Shown here: positions 8,801-15,877 of the stretch, piece by piece | Position numbering within the stretch: the stretch's first letter is position 1 | How the letters are laid out: each line of letters starts with the position of its first letter | NCBI GenBank assembly: GCA_004553545.1 | Contig: SFLD01000050.1 | Coordinates: 1-25,372, forward strand | Direction of reading: 5' to 3' | DNA length: 25,372 nucleotides | From: Clostridiales bacterium | Lineage (GTDB): Bacteria > Bacillota > Clostridia > Oscillospirales > Oscillospiraceae | The notes under the pieces: generated by a model | What the model was told of the DNA's origin: nothing | Database searches by the model: none | Seen by the model: the letters and a program-made list of their open reading frames with translations, nothing else | Position numbers and translations under genes: made by a program

Positions 8801-9441
8801 TGAAGCGGGAGATCGGGTCTCTCGGCGCCATCAATACCGGCGCCATCGAAGAGTTCGACCGGGTCAACGGCCGCTATACCTATCTCAGCGAGCAGCGGAC
8901 GGACGTGGAGCGGGCCAAGGGCGAGCTGGAGGGCGTCATCGGCCAGATCACGGAACAGATGACGGTGATCTTCCGCCAGCAGTTCGACCTTTTGAACGAG
9001 AGCTTCCAACAGACCTTCCGGGACCTCTTCGGAGGCGGCGAGGCAAGGCTGGAACTGGAGGACGAAAAGGACATCCTGGGCTGCGGCATCGAGATCAAGG
9101 CCCAGCCCCCGGGAAAGAGCCTCAAGACCATCTCCCTCCTCTCCGGCGGCGAGAAGGCCTTCGTGGCCATCGCCCTCTACTTCTCCATTCTGAAGGTGCA
9201 CCCCACGCCCTTCTGCGTGATGGACGAGATCGAGGCCGCCCTGGACGAGGCCAACGTGGTGCGCTACGCCCGCTACATGCGGACCCTAGCGGATAAGACG
9301 CAGTTCATTGTCATCACCCACCGCCGGGGCACCATGGAGGAGGCGGACGTCCTCTACGGTGTCACCATGCAGGAGCAGGGCGTCAGCAAGATCCTGACCA
9401 TCAACATGAACGACCTTGCCCGGGAGCTGAAGATCCAGTGA
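5875..9441 (+). CDS. smc: Chromosome segregation protein SMC
   Basis: This 1188-residue condensin ATPase is of normal length. It folds the chromosome together with ScpA/ScpB, which are not in this window. Walker A GPNGSGKSN is at residues 31-39, the ABC signature LSGGE at 1089-1093, and Walker B FCVMDE with D1117/E1118, followed by the D-loop ALDEAN. Two Ala/Glu/Arg-rich coiled coils flank a hinge at about residues 500-640 (DYEGFHKAV, GLQNIVVD, RATFLPL). GTG at 5875 is the start because MYLKSLTIQGFKSF is the canonical N-terminus and GAGGTGG (5864-5870) sits just upstream. The smc-ftsY neighbourhood is typical of Firmicutes. The rnc gene that often precedes smc is absent here, where a terminator and promoter lie instead. 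Confidence 0.98.
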   Translation: MYLKSLTIQGFKSFPDETTLNFGEDITAIVGPNGSGKSNISDAIRWVMGEQSAKGLRGAKMEDVIFGGTAKRPQTGFAQVTLVIDNSAHIFPTMEEAEVAVARRYYRSGESEYYINRQSVRLKDVTELFLDTGMGKEGYSIIGQGRIDEILSTKSGDRREVFEEAAGISKYRHRKEEAERKLERTEENLLRINDKIAELELQVEPLRQQAEKAKRYLILRDELRLLEISVWLTNLENLKSAARKLEADLRAAQEERDAAKTGMDALFAENERLGQEMQAKDVEAEGLRAQAAELDAQAAEQDSAAAAGESSIHHLGENIRRLEAELSDTLGRSGSYESQAEEQDAQAETLRQRAEELNAQLETILAEAQAAAQKAGGAAQEAEALRTREAQAVAAAADARAQEAAILAEDQTLTDRRAAAQADREAAEERLAEKTRKAKTNRRALEDAQDEATAAANIIKGHSLRMEERRKKAAALAEEKVKLTMEVGAHDDRVRLLTEMEKDYEGFHKAVKLVCQEQSGLRGIHGPVANLMKTEGKYSLAIEIALGAGLQNIVVDREEDAKSAIAFLKRRDGGRATFLPLTAIRGDELRERGVEAEFGFVGIASRLVRFDPRYTNIFQNLLGRTVIAEDLDCGIAMARKYRSAFRIVTLDGQVINRGGSMTGGSVSRSAGVLSRAAELEKLRSRTEALHARLREAQTAEESARRELDAAQYELSTAQAQQRAAEDEVLRLQGVKERFDQMLAALRESVENLTGELTAIDGRLAENKDRAEKARETIAQREGEAAELRRQGEAILSGQSELLAQAEQLRETVSARREELASLATNREAALRRAEDFRQMAADLSGDRAQKEETLQRYREEIGTAQAEIRRCREIQAEKKARADAIRAELAGISQAKLQLEAQRTAKIREGQEMNERYLDLDRAVGKLDTKRATSAMEEKQILDRLWETYELNHSDAQAQRIELESLAKANRRIGELKREIGSLGAINTGAIEEFDRVNGRYTYLSEQRTDVERAKGELEGVIGQITEQMTVIFRQQFDLLNESFQQTFRDLFGGGEARLELEDEKDILGCGIEIKAQPPGKSLKTISLLSGGEKAFVAIALYFSILKVHPTPFCVMDEIEAALDEANVVRYARYMRTLADKTQFIVITHRRGTMEEADVLYGVTMQEQGVSKILTINMNDLARELKIQ

Positions 9442-9499
9442 GGCAGAGCAAAGGCACAACGGAGATCCGATGAAATAAAAATTGAAGGAGCGCGGAACT

Positions 9500-9718
9500 A
9501 TGAAGGTAGGTACCAAAATCGCAATTCTGAAGATCACGATCTTTCTCGGCATTGTCCTGATCCTTTTCCACAAGCTGTCCTGGGGCCTGGCGCTGTGCGT
9601 GATCAACCTCATCCTGCGCCTGGTGGTCTTCTGCCGCTGCCCCCACTGCGGCAAGGTGGTGGAGAATGCCTATCAGCCCGGGACCACCTGCCCCAACTGC
9701 GGCAAGACCATCGAATAA
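9500..9718 (+). CDS. Small membrane protein with C-terminal zinc ribbon
   Basis: This is a 72-residue protein. I chose ATG 9500 because AAGGAG at 9485-9490 is well spaced; an in-frame TTG at 9482 is upstream of that site. Residues 7-25 and about 31-48 are hydrophobic and probably form a membrane hairpin. The C-terminus carries CPHCGK and CPNCGK, a two-knuckle zinc ribbon that would face the cytoplasm. It lies between smc and ftsY in the same operon. No specific function can be assigned. Confidence 0.8.
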   Translation: MKVGTKIAILKITIFLGIVLILFHKLSWGLALCVINLILRLVVFCRCPHCGKVVENAYQPGTTCPNCGKTIE

Positions 9719-9752
9719 CGCCCCCGCCTGAGCGGAGGAAGGAACACGAACT

Positions 9753-10625
9753 ATGGGATTTTTCGACAAGCTGAAAAACATCACCGGCGGCATGTTCGGC
9801 GGCGTCACGGAAGTGGACGACGACTTCTTTGACGAGCTGGAGGAGCGCCTCATCCTCGCGGACATGGGGGTGGAGGTGGCGTCCGACGCCGTGCAGAAGC
9901 TCCGGGACCGCATCTATGCCTACCGCCTCCGGGGGGAGGAGCAGCTGAAGGAGGCCCTGCGGGACATCCTGGCCCTGCAGATGCACGAGGACGAGACCGC
10001 CATGGACCTCTCCACCCAGCCCTCCGTCATCCTGGTGGTGGGCGTCAACGGGGTGGGGAAGACCACCTCCATCGGTAAGATCGCCCACCTCCTCCGGCAG
10101 GAGGGGAAGAGCGTCCTCCTCTGCGCGGCGGATACCTTCCGGGCGGCGGCGGCCGATCAGCTGGAGATCTGGGCGCAGCGGGCGGACTGCCAGATCGTCC
10201 GCCAGTACGAGGGGGCGGACCCCGGCGCGGTGCTCTTTGACGCTCTGCAGGCCGCCAAGGCCCGGCAGGTGGACGTTGTCATCTGCGACACGGCGGGGCG
10301 GCTCCACAACAAGGCAAACCTCATGGCGGAGCTCGCCAAGCTCTCCAAGATCATCGACCGGGAGTGCCCCGGCGCCGCGCGGGAGACCCTGCTGGTGCTG
10401 GATGCCTCCACCGGGCAGAACGGCCTCATCCAGGCCCGGAACTTCAAGGAGACGGCGGGCCTCACGGGCATCATCCTCACGAAGCTGGACGGCACCGCCA
10501 AGGGCGGCATCGCCGTGGCCATCTCCCGGGAGCTGGGCGTGCCGGTGAAGTTCGCCGGCGTGGGCGAGGGCATTGAGGACCTGAAGCCCTTCAACGCCCG
10601 GGACTACCTGAAGGCCATCATTTAA
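9753..10625 (+). CDS. ftsY: Signal recognition particle receptor FtsY
   Basis: This is a 290-residue SRP GTPase that receives ribosome-SRP complexes at the membrane for co-translational insertion. The N-terminal helical domain (MGFFDKLKNI...) precedes the NG domain. The P-loop GVNGVGKTT is at residues 97-105, DTAGR at 179-183, TKLD at 243-246, and the C-terminal GVGEGIEDLKPF motif is intact. It lacks the long acidic A domain of enterobacterial FtsY, as is usual in Firmicutes. GGAGGAAGGA precedes the ATG. It follows smc and the zinc-ribbon gene, and is followed 9 bases later by a small membrane protein. Confidence 0.97.
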   Translation: MGFFDKLKNITGGMFGGVTEVDDDFFDELEERLILADMGVEVASDAVQKLRDRIYAYRLRGEEQLKEALRDILALQMHEDETAMDLSTQPSVILVVGVNGVGKTTSIGKIAHLLRQEGKSVLLCAADTFRAAAADQLEIWAQRADCQIVRQYEGADPGAVLFDALQAAKARQVDVVICDTAGRLHNKANLMAELAKLSKIIDRECPGAARETLLVLDASTGQNGLIQARNFKETAGLTGIILTKLDGTAKGGIAVAISRELGVPVKFAGVGEGIEDLKPFNARDYLKAII

Positions 10626-10634
10626 GGAGGGCGT

Positions 10635-10826
10635 ATGATCAAGGTCCTGCTTCTGACGGCGGTGGCCATCTATGGCCTGCTCTACGCCGCGAATCCGAAA
10701 AAATTCCTGGAGCGCCGGGGGGACCGGGAGATCACCCCGGAGATGCTCCGCACCGCCCGGACGGCGGGCATCCTCATCACAGTGGCTTCCGCTGCGGTGC
10801 TGGCGATGACCCTGATCCGGGGCTGA
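10635..10826 (+). CDS. Small two-segment membrane protein, function unknown
   Basis: The protein has 63 residues with hydrophobic stretches at about residues 2-18 and 44-61, joined by a charged loop containing NPKKFLERRGDREITPEMLR. AAGGAGGG directly after the ftsY stop supports ATG 10635. Its tight placement between ftsY and rph implies co-transcription. I do not recognise the family. Confidence 0.7.
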   Translation: MIKVLLLTAVAIYGLLYAANPKKFLERRGDREITPEMLRTARTAGILITVASAAVLAMTLIRG

Positions 10827-10837
10827 AAGGAGACACC

Positions 10838-11554
10838 ATGGCAAGGAAAGACGGCCGGGCCTTCGATGAGCTGCGCCCGGTGAAGATCACCACAGACTTC
10901 GTGAAGTTCGCCGAGGGGAGTTGCCTCATCGAGTGCGGCGACACCAAGGTCCTCTGCTGCGCCAGCGTGGAGGACAAGACCCCGCCCCACGTGGCGGAGG
11001 GGGAAGGCTGGGTGACGGCGGAGTACTCCATGCTGCCCCGGGCCAACCGGGAGCGCAGCAAACGGGACATTGCAAAGCTGAAGCTCTCCGGCCGCAGCGC
11101 TGAGATCCAGCGGCTCATCGGCCGGTCCCTGCGGGCGGCGGTGGATCTGCGCCGCCTGGGCGAGCGGACCATCACCATCGACTGCGACGTGCTGCAGGGC
11201 GACGGCGGCACCCGGACGGCCTCCGTCACCGGGGGCTTCATCGCACTGAGTCTGGCGTGCAGAAAGCTGGTGGAGGACGGGGTCCTGGCCGCGTCCCCCA
11301 TCGTCCACAGCGTGACGGCGGTGAGCGCCGGCATCGTGGGCGACGAATTGCTGCTGGACCTTCAATACAGTGAGGACAGCCATGCCCAGGTAGACCTCAA
11401 CTGCGTGATGAACGAGCTGGGGGAGATCGTGGAGGTCCAGGGCACCGGCGAGGGCCGGGCCTTCACCCTGACAGAGCAGCAGGACCTGCTGCGGCTCTGC
11501 GCCAAGGGCTGCCGGGAGCTCCGGGCCATCCAGAAAGCGGCCCTGGAGGGCTGA
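10838..11554 (+). CDS. rph: Ribonuclease PH
   Basis: This 238-residue phosphorolytic 3'-5' exoribonuclease trims tRNA 3' ends. The length is typical. The N-terminus RKDGRAFDELRPV, the RNA/phosphate-binding GRSAEIQRLIGRSLRA (85-100) and the core CDVLQGDGGTRTASVTGG (116-133) are all present; the common LQADGG is LQGDGG here. GTGEGRAF near residue 205 and the C-terminal QQDLLRL helix complete the family pattern. AAAGGAG precedes ATG 10838. Adjacency to rdgB (with one small gene between) is a common arrangement. Confidence 0.97.
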   Translation: MARKDGRAFDELRPVKITTDFVKFAEGSCLIECGDTKVLCCASVEDKTPPHVAEGEGWVTAEYSMLPRANRERSKRDIAKLKLSGRSAEIQRLIGRSLRAAVDLRRLGERTITIDCDVLQGDGGTRTASVTGGFIALSLACRKLVEDGVLAASPIVHSVTAVSAGIVGDELLLDLQYSEDSHAQVDLNCVMNELGEIVEVQGTGEGRAFTLTEQQDLLRLCAKGCRELRAIQKAALEG

Positions 11555-11601
11555 GACGGCGGTCCTGCGGGACCGGAAACGAGAAGGAAGGACATATCGT
11601 C

Positions 11602-11889
11602 ATGGCACAGGTATTCGAGGTCATCATGCTCTGCTGCTTCGGGGCATCCTGGCCTTTCAACATCGCAAGATCCATCCGCTCCCGGACGGCCAAGGGCAAG
11701 AGCCTGACCTTTGAGGGCTTCATCATCGTGGGGTACCTCTTCGGCCTGGCCGGGAAGTTTTTCGGCGGGAACCTCACCTATGTGGTGGCGTTCTACCTCC
11801 TGGATATCCTGATGGTGACCACAGACCTGTTGCTGACGCTGCGCAACCGCCGCCTGGACGCGGAGGAGGAAAGGAGAGCAAAGGCATGA
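11602..11889 (+). CDS. Small PQ-loop-like (SemiSWEET-like) membrane protein
   Basis: The protein has 95 residues with three hydrophobic segments (about 4-18, 37-55 and 60-78) and a charged C-terminal tail. GASWPFNI followed by SRTAKGKSLTF resembles the PQ-loop signature of SemiSWEET-type half-transporters, in which a Pro-containing helix is followed by an S-A-K-G-x-S loop. This is inference from pattern, and substrate transport is unproven. GAAGGAAGGA lies upstream, and the stop overlaps the rdgB start by 4 bases (ATGA), so the two are translationally coupled. Confidence 0.75.
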   Translation: MAQVFEVIMLCCFGASWPFNIARSIRSRTAKGKSLTFEGFIIVGYLFGLAGKFFGGNLTYVVAFYLLDILMVTTDLLLTLRNRRLDAEEERRAKA

Positions 11890-12436
11890 GATTCGTACTG
11901 GCGACCCACAACCCCGGCAAGCTCCGGGAGATGGGGGAGATCCTGAAGGACTTCGGTATCGAAGTCGTGAGCCCCAGGGATCTGGGGATCACCGTGGACG
12001 TGGAGGAGACCGGGACCACCTTCGCGGAGAACGCCCTGCTGAAGGCCAAGGCTATCTGCAAGGAGGCGAATCTTCCCGCCATCGCGGACGATTCCGGCCT
12101 CTGCGTGGACGCCCTCAACGGGGCGCCGGGGGTCTACTCCGCCCGTTACGGCGGGGAGGGGCTGGACGATAAGGGGCGCTACATGCTGCTCCTCAGCTCC
12201 CTGCGGGGCGCGCCCACCCGGGCGGCGCACTTCGCCTGCGCGGTGGCCTGCGCCTTCCCCAACGGGGACATCCTGACGGCGGAGGGCCGCTGCGACGGCT
12301 CCATCGCCTACGCCCCCCTGGGGGAGGGCGGCTTCGGCTACGACCCCGTTTTCAGGAGGAGAAGTCCGCCGTGTCCCACCGGGGACGGGCGCTGAAGGAC
12401 TTTGCCGGGAAGCTGGAGGCCTATCTGAAGAAGTAA
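11886..12436 (+). pseudogene. rdgB: XTP/dITP diphosphatase (RdgB/HAM1), frameshifted near the 3' end
   Basis: RdgB hydrolyses non-canonical purine triphosphates (XTP, dITP) to keep them out of nucleic acids. Residues 1-156 are a good match: LATHNPGKLREM, ETGTTFAENALLKA, the metal/substrate motif ADDSGLCVDALNGAPG, YSARYGG and GFGYDPVF. Immediately after F156 (12351-12353) the frame runs into RRRSPPCPTGDGR and stops at 12393-12395. The expected C-terminus EEKSAVSHRGRALKDF is encoded in another frame from 12356 to a stop at 12434-12436. The usual segment between these points (LVPEYGKTxAEL type, about 14 residues) is absent, so roughly 40 bases appear deleted out of frame. The truncated product lacks the base-recognising SHR motif. 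This is either a real mutation or an assembly error. Confidence 0.85.
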
Positions 12437-12467
12437 GACACGAAATTACGAAGATTTGAGGATCATT

Positions 12468-12794
12468 ATGGAACTGACAAGCAAGCAGCGGGCCCAGCTG
12501 CGGGGGATGGCGGCGAGCCTGGATACCATCCTCCATGTGGGCAAGGACGGCATCGGCGACAACCTCGTCAAGCAGGCGGACGACGCCCTGGAGGCCCGGG
12601 AGCTCATCAAGGGCAAGGTGCTGGACAACAACATTGAGTACGACGCCCGCCTCGCGGCGGAGGAGCTGGCAAAGCGCACCCGCAGCGAGGTGGTGCAGGT
12701 CATCGGCAGCAAGTTCGTCCTCTACCGGGAGACCCACTCCAAGCCCAAGGAGAAGCGCATCGCCCTGGTGCGCGACAAGCGCCGGCCCAACTGA
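12468..12794 (+). CDS. yhbY: YhbY/CRM-domain RNA-binding protein
   Basis: This 108-residue protein comes from ATG 12468, with GAGG six bases upstream; an earlier in-frame TTG at 12456 overlaps that site. It is a single CRS1-YhbY domain: LTSKQRAQLRGMAASL, the GKDG(IG)DN loop corresponding to the GxxG RNA-binding loop, IKGKVLDN, and VVQVIGSKFVLYR. Such proteins associate with pre-50S ribosomal particles. The neighbours nadD/yqeK and rsfS downstream are the usual Firmicutes context. It is probably transcribed with rdgB. Confidence 0.93.
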   Translation: MELTSKQRAQLRGMAASLDTILHVGKDGIGDNLVKQADDALEARELIKGKVLDNNIEYDARLAAEELAKRTRSEVVQVIGSKFVLYRETHSKPKEKRIALVRDKRRPN

Positions 12795-12828
12795 CAGCTC
12801 ATCTGAGATCACGATAGGAGGGAACCCT

Positions 12829-14043
12829 ATGCGGATCGGCATCTACGGCGGGACCTTCAACCCGCCTCACCTGGGCCACCTGACGGCGGCCCGGACGGCC
12901 TTTGAGCTGCTGAAACTGGACAAGCTCTACCTCATCCCGGCGGCGGTGCCGCCCCACAAGCCCCTGCCCCCCGGCAGTCCGGACGCGGCGGAGCGGCTGG
13001 AGCTCACCCGCCTTGCCGGGGAGCAGCTGGGTCTGGGAGACCGGGTGGAGACCCTGGACATTGAGCTTCGGCGGGAGGGGAAGAGTTACACCTCGGACAC
13101 CCTCCGGGAGCTCCACGCCCAGCACCCGGAGGACGAGCTCTGGCTCCTGATGGGGACGGATATGTTCCTGACCCTCCATACCTGGCACGAGCCGGAGGTC
13201 ATCTTCGCCCACGCCGGGGTGGCGGCCTTCGGCCGGACGGAGGAGGACATCGAGCCCCTCTTTGCCGCCCAGCGGGAGCGGATCTACCGGACCTACCCCG
13301 ACGCCCGGCTCTTCACCATGACGGTGCCGGGGGTCATCGACATCTCCTCCACGGAGCTGCGCGCGCAGCTGCGGCAGGGGACGGGCGGGCGCTATCTTGC
13401 CCCGGCGGTCTACGGGCAGATCCTGCGGGACGGGCTCTATGAGACCGGGGCGGACCTGAAGCACCTGTCCCTCAAGGAACTCCGGCCCGTGGCCCTCTCC
13501 TACCTCAAGCACAAGCGCATCCCCCATGTCCTGGGGACGGAGCAGGAGGCCATCCGCCTTGCCATCCGCTACGGCGCGGATGTGGAGAAGGCCCGGGTGG
13601 CGGCGCTGCTCCACGACTGCACGAAGAAGCTGGAGATGGAGGAGCAGATGGCGCTCGTCCGCAAGTATGACATCCCCCTGGACGAGCTGGAGCAGAAGGC
13701 GCTGAAGCTCCTCCACGCCAAGACCGGGGCGGAGATCGCCCGGGATGTCTTCGGCGTGGACGACGAGATCTACCGGGCCATCCAGTGGCACACCACGGGA
13801 CGGGCGGACATGAGCCTTCTGGAGAAGGTCATGTATCTTGCGGACTACATCGAGCCCACCCGGGACTTCCCCGGGGTGGACGAGCTGCGGAGGACCGTCT
13901 ATGAGGATCTGGACCGCGGCCTTGCCATGGGGCTTTCCATGACGGTGGAGGAGATGCACGAGCGGGGCAATCCCGTCCACTCCGCCACCCTGGCGGCCCT
14001 GAAATACCTGGAATCCCAGCACGGAAAGGAACGACCCCAGTGA
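12829..14043 (+). CDS. nadD-yqeK: Fused nicotinate-nucleotide adenylyltransferase (NadD) and YqeK HD phosphohydrolase
   Basis: This is one 404-residue frame. ATG 12829 follows TAGGAGGGAA. Residues 1 to about 205 are NadD, which makes nicotinate adenine dinucleotide from NaMN and ATP: GGTFNPPHLGH (nucleotidyltransferase H14xxH17), PAAVPPHK, LLMGTDM and ISSTELR. Residues of about 215-404 are a YqeK-type HD domain with metal ligands in RIPHVLG, ALLHDCTKK, QWHTTG and LADYIEPTRDF; YqeK proteins hydrolyse Ap4A symmetrically. The two are usually separate adjacent genes in Firmicutes. The frame is unbroken across the join, so this is a true fusion. The stop overlaps the GTG of the following LCP gene. 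Confidence 0.95.
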   Translation: MRIGIYGGTFNPPHLGHLTAARTAFELLKLDKLYLIPAAVPPHKPLPPGSPDAAERLELTRLAGEQLGLGDRVETLDIELRREGKSYTSDTLRELHAQHPEDELWLLMGTDMFLTLHTWHEPEVIFAHAGVAAFGRTEEDIEPLFAAQRERIYRTYPDARLFTMTVPGVIDISSTELRAQLRQGTGGRYLAPAVYGQILRDGLYETGADLKHLSLKELRPVALSYLKHKRIPHVLGTEQEAIRLAIRYGADVEKARVAALLHDCTKKLEMEEQMALVRKYDIPLDELEQKALKLLHAKTGAEIARDVFGVDDEIYRAIQWHTTGRADMSLLEKVMYLADYIEPTRDFPGVDELRRTVYEDLDRGLAMGLSMTVEEMHERGNPVHSATLAALKYLESQHGKERPQ

Positions 14044-15449
14044 AAGAGAGATATCACGGAAAGCGGACGGAGGGCGGCGAAAAGCCCGAGCGTCCCCCCC
14101 TCACCAAGAAGCAGAAGTGGCTCATCGCCGCGGCTGCCATGCTGGCGGTGGCGCTGGTCATCGTCATTGCCTGGCAGCTGACCTTCGTGAAGCCCGCCCT
14201 GCCCACGAAGAACCCCGACGACGGCTCCGCCAGCTCCAGCGCCCAGGGCATCGACTACGGAGACGGCGTCCGCCCCCGGGCGGACGGGGAGCGCAAGAGC
14301 AAGGACTTCTACACCGTCCTGATCCTGGGGCGGGATACCGGCGGCGGCGGGAACACCGACACCATGCTCCTCGCGAGCTATGATGTCACCAACCAGAAGG
14401 CCACCGTCATGTCCATCCCCCGGGACACCATGGTGAACGTCTCCTGGGACATCAAACGGATCAATTCCGTCTATAATGCCTATGGAGGCGGCGACAAGGG
14501 TATCCAGGCCCTCTACAAGGAGATCGCCCAGCTGGTGGGCTTCGAGCCGGACTACCAGGTGGTGGTGGAGTGGGAGGCCGTGGGCCAGATCGTGGAGGCC
14601 ATGGGCGGCGTCTGGTTTGACGTGCCCCAGGACATGAACTACGACGATCCGCTGCAGGACCTCTCCATCCACCAGACGGCGGGCTACCGCCTGCTCACGG
14701 GCGAGGACGCCATGCAGGTGCTCCGCTACCGCCACGATAACCCGAAGAACGGCCACATGCGGGGCTATCCCGACGGGGACCTGGGGCGCATCAAGACCCA
14801 GCAGGCCCTGCTGAAGGCCATGGTGAGCCAGCTTTTGAAGCTGGAGAATATCGGCAAGGTCAACCAGTTCGCGAAGGTCTTCCAGGAGAACGTGGAGACG
14901 GACCTGAGCTTCCAGAATATCCTGTGGTTCGCGAAGTCCGCCTATCTCGGCGGGCTGAAGGTGGAGAACGTCAACTTCGTCACCATGCCCAATACCGGGG
15001 CCTACTGCTACAGCCGGACCTACGGCAATATGCAGTCCTACGTGACCCCCAAGGCCCAGGAGCTGCTGGACCTGGTGAACAGCGAGCTGAGTCCCTTTAC
15101 CGAGGTCTTCACCCTCTCGGACCTGGACATCATGTCCGTGAACGCGGACGGGTCCATCTCCTCTTCCACCGGCCACGTGGAGGACAGCCGGGCGGCCCAG
15201 CCCCACGGCGGCCGTCCCGCCACCACGCCCAGCACCGAGCCTGACCCGGAGGAGCCCGAACCCACAGAGCCCACGGACCCGGGGACCACGGAACCCACCG
15301 ATCCCGGGACCACCGAGCCCACGGACCCCGGCACGACGGAGCCCACGGAGCCCACCGAGCCTACCGAACCCACGGAGCCCACGGACCCGGAACCCACCGA
15401 CCCCACCGACCCCGGCACCGGCAGCGCGTCCGGCGAGGGGGCAGCGTAA
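14040..15449 (+). CDS. LytR-CpsA-Psr (LCP) family cell-wall ligase with Pro/Thr/Glu tail
   Basis: This is a 469-residue protein from a GTG that overlaps the previous stop by 4 bases. Residues 28-48 are a single membrane segment after a basic cytoplasmic N-terminus. The LCP domain (about 88-345) contains LILGRDTGGGGNTDTMLL, SIPRDTMVNV, RINSVYNAYG, VWFDVPQDM and LRYRHDN...GDLGRIKTQQ, including the arginines and aspartates that bind polyprenyl phosphate. LCP enzymes transfer teichoic-acid-like or capsular polymers from lipid carriers to peptidoglycan. The last 70 or so residues are a TEPTDPGT-type low-complexity tail outside the membrane, an unusual C-terminal extension. Genes of this family commonly sit between nadD/yqeK and rsfS. 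Confidence 0.93.
   Translation: MKERYHGKRTEGGEKPERPPLTKKQKWLIAAAAMLAVALVIVIAWQLTFVKPALPTKNPDDGSASSSAQGIDYGDGVRPRADGERKSKDFYTVLILGRDTGGGGNTDTMLLASYDVTNQKATVMSIPRDTMVNVSWDIKRINSVYNAYGGGDKGIQALYKEIAQLVGFEPDYQVVVEWEAVGQIVEAMGGVWFDVPQDMNYDDPLQDLSIHQTAGYRLLTGEDAMQVLRYRHDNPKNGHMRGYPDGDLGRIKTQQALLKAMVSQLLKLENIGKVNQFAKVFQENVETDLSFQNILWFAKSAYLGGLKVENVNFVTMPNTGAYCYSRTYGNMQSYVTPKAQELLDLVNSELSPFTEVFTLSDLDIMSVNADGSISSSTGHVEDSRAAQPHGGRPATTPSTEPDPEEPEPTEPTDPGTTEPTDPGTTEPTDPGTTEPTEPTEPTEPTEPTDPEPTDPTDPGTGSASGEGAA
15255..15419 (+). repeat. Pro-Thr-Glu/Asp low-complexity repeat in the LCP gene
   Basis: Three copies of TEPTDPGT are followed by runs of TEP and TDP triplets, about 55 residues in all. The DNA repeats are related but vary at third positions, so selection has kept the peptide pattern. 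It is expected to be an extended, wall-spanning or wall-binding segment. Confidence 0.9.
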
Positions 15450-15458
15450 GAAAGGAAA

Positions 15459-15827
15459 ATGGATATGACACCGAAGGAAATGGCCCTCTGCGCGGCCAAG
15501 GCCCTGGATGAGAAGAAGGGCAAGGAGATCTCCGCCATCGAGATCACCGATCTCACCGCTCTCGCGGATTACTTCGTCTTCTGCACCGGCAGCTCCAACA
15601 CCCAGATCAACGCCCTCTGCGGCGCCGTGGAGAAGAATCTGGAGGAGGAAGGCGGGGTCAAGGTCCTCCGCCGGGAGGGCTACCGGGACGGCACCTGGGT
15701 GCTGCTGGACTACGGCGACATCGTGGTCCACGTGTTCTCCCCGGAGGCCCGGGAGTTCTACTCCCTGGAGCGGCTCTGGAAGGACGGCAAGCCCCTGGAC
15801 CTGAGCAGCGTCCTGACCCGGGACTGA
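15459..15827 (+). CDS. rsfS: Ribosomal silencing factor RsfS
   Basis: The protein has 122 residues. RsfS binds ribosomal protein uL14 and blocks subunit joining when nutrients are scarce. Family features are KALDEKKGKEISAIEI, LTALADYFVFCTGSSNTQI, GYRDGTWVLLDYGDIVVHVF and EAREFYSLERLW. GAAAGGAA precedes the ATG; a second in-frame ATG at 15465 is also possible. It closes the nadD/yqeK-lcp-rsfS segment. Confidence 0.96.
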   Translation: MDMTPKEMALCAAKALDEKKGKEISAIEITDLTALADYFVFCTGSSNTQINALCGAVEKNLEEEGGVKVLRREGYRDGTWVLLDYGDIVVHVFSPEAREFYSLERLWKDGKPLDLSSVLTRD

Positions 15828-15850
15828 GCGTCCCCTGAAAAAACAGCGAC

Positions 15851-15870
15851 GCCGGGCCGAAACGCCCGGC
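15851..15870 (+). terminator. GC-rich hairpin after rsfS, weak terminator
   Basis: A 7-bp stem GCCGGGC/GCCCGGC with loop CGAAAC begins 24 bases after the rsfS stop. No T-tract follows on the + strand (GCGCTCATAC). It may attenuate the operon or belong to the riboswitch leader that starts just downstream. Confidence 0.35.
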
Positions 15871-15877
15871 GCGCTCA

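Noticed and set aside
5887..9201. A 1104-codon open frame on the minus strand across smc
   Set aside because: It is the mirror of GC-rich smc codons, has Leu/Gly/Val/Pro-rich low-complexity content, and the + strand frame has all SMC motifs.
12535..12828. N-terminal extension of the nadD-yqeK frame
   Set aside because: It overlaps yhbY in another frame and is Ser/Arg-rich; the NadD N-terminus MRIGIYGGTFNPPH begins at 12829 with a ribosome site.
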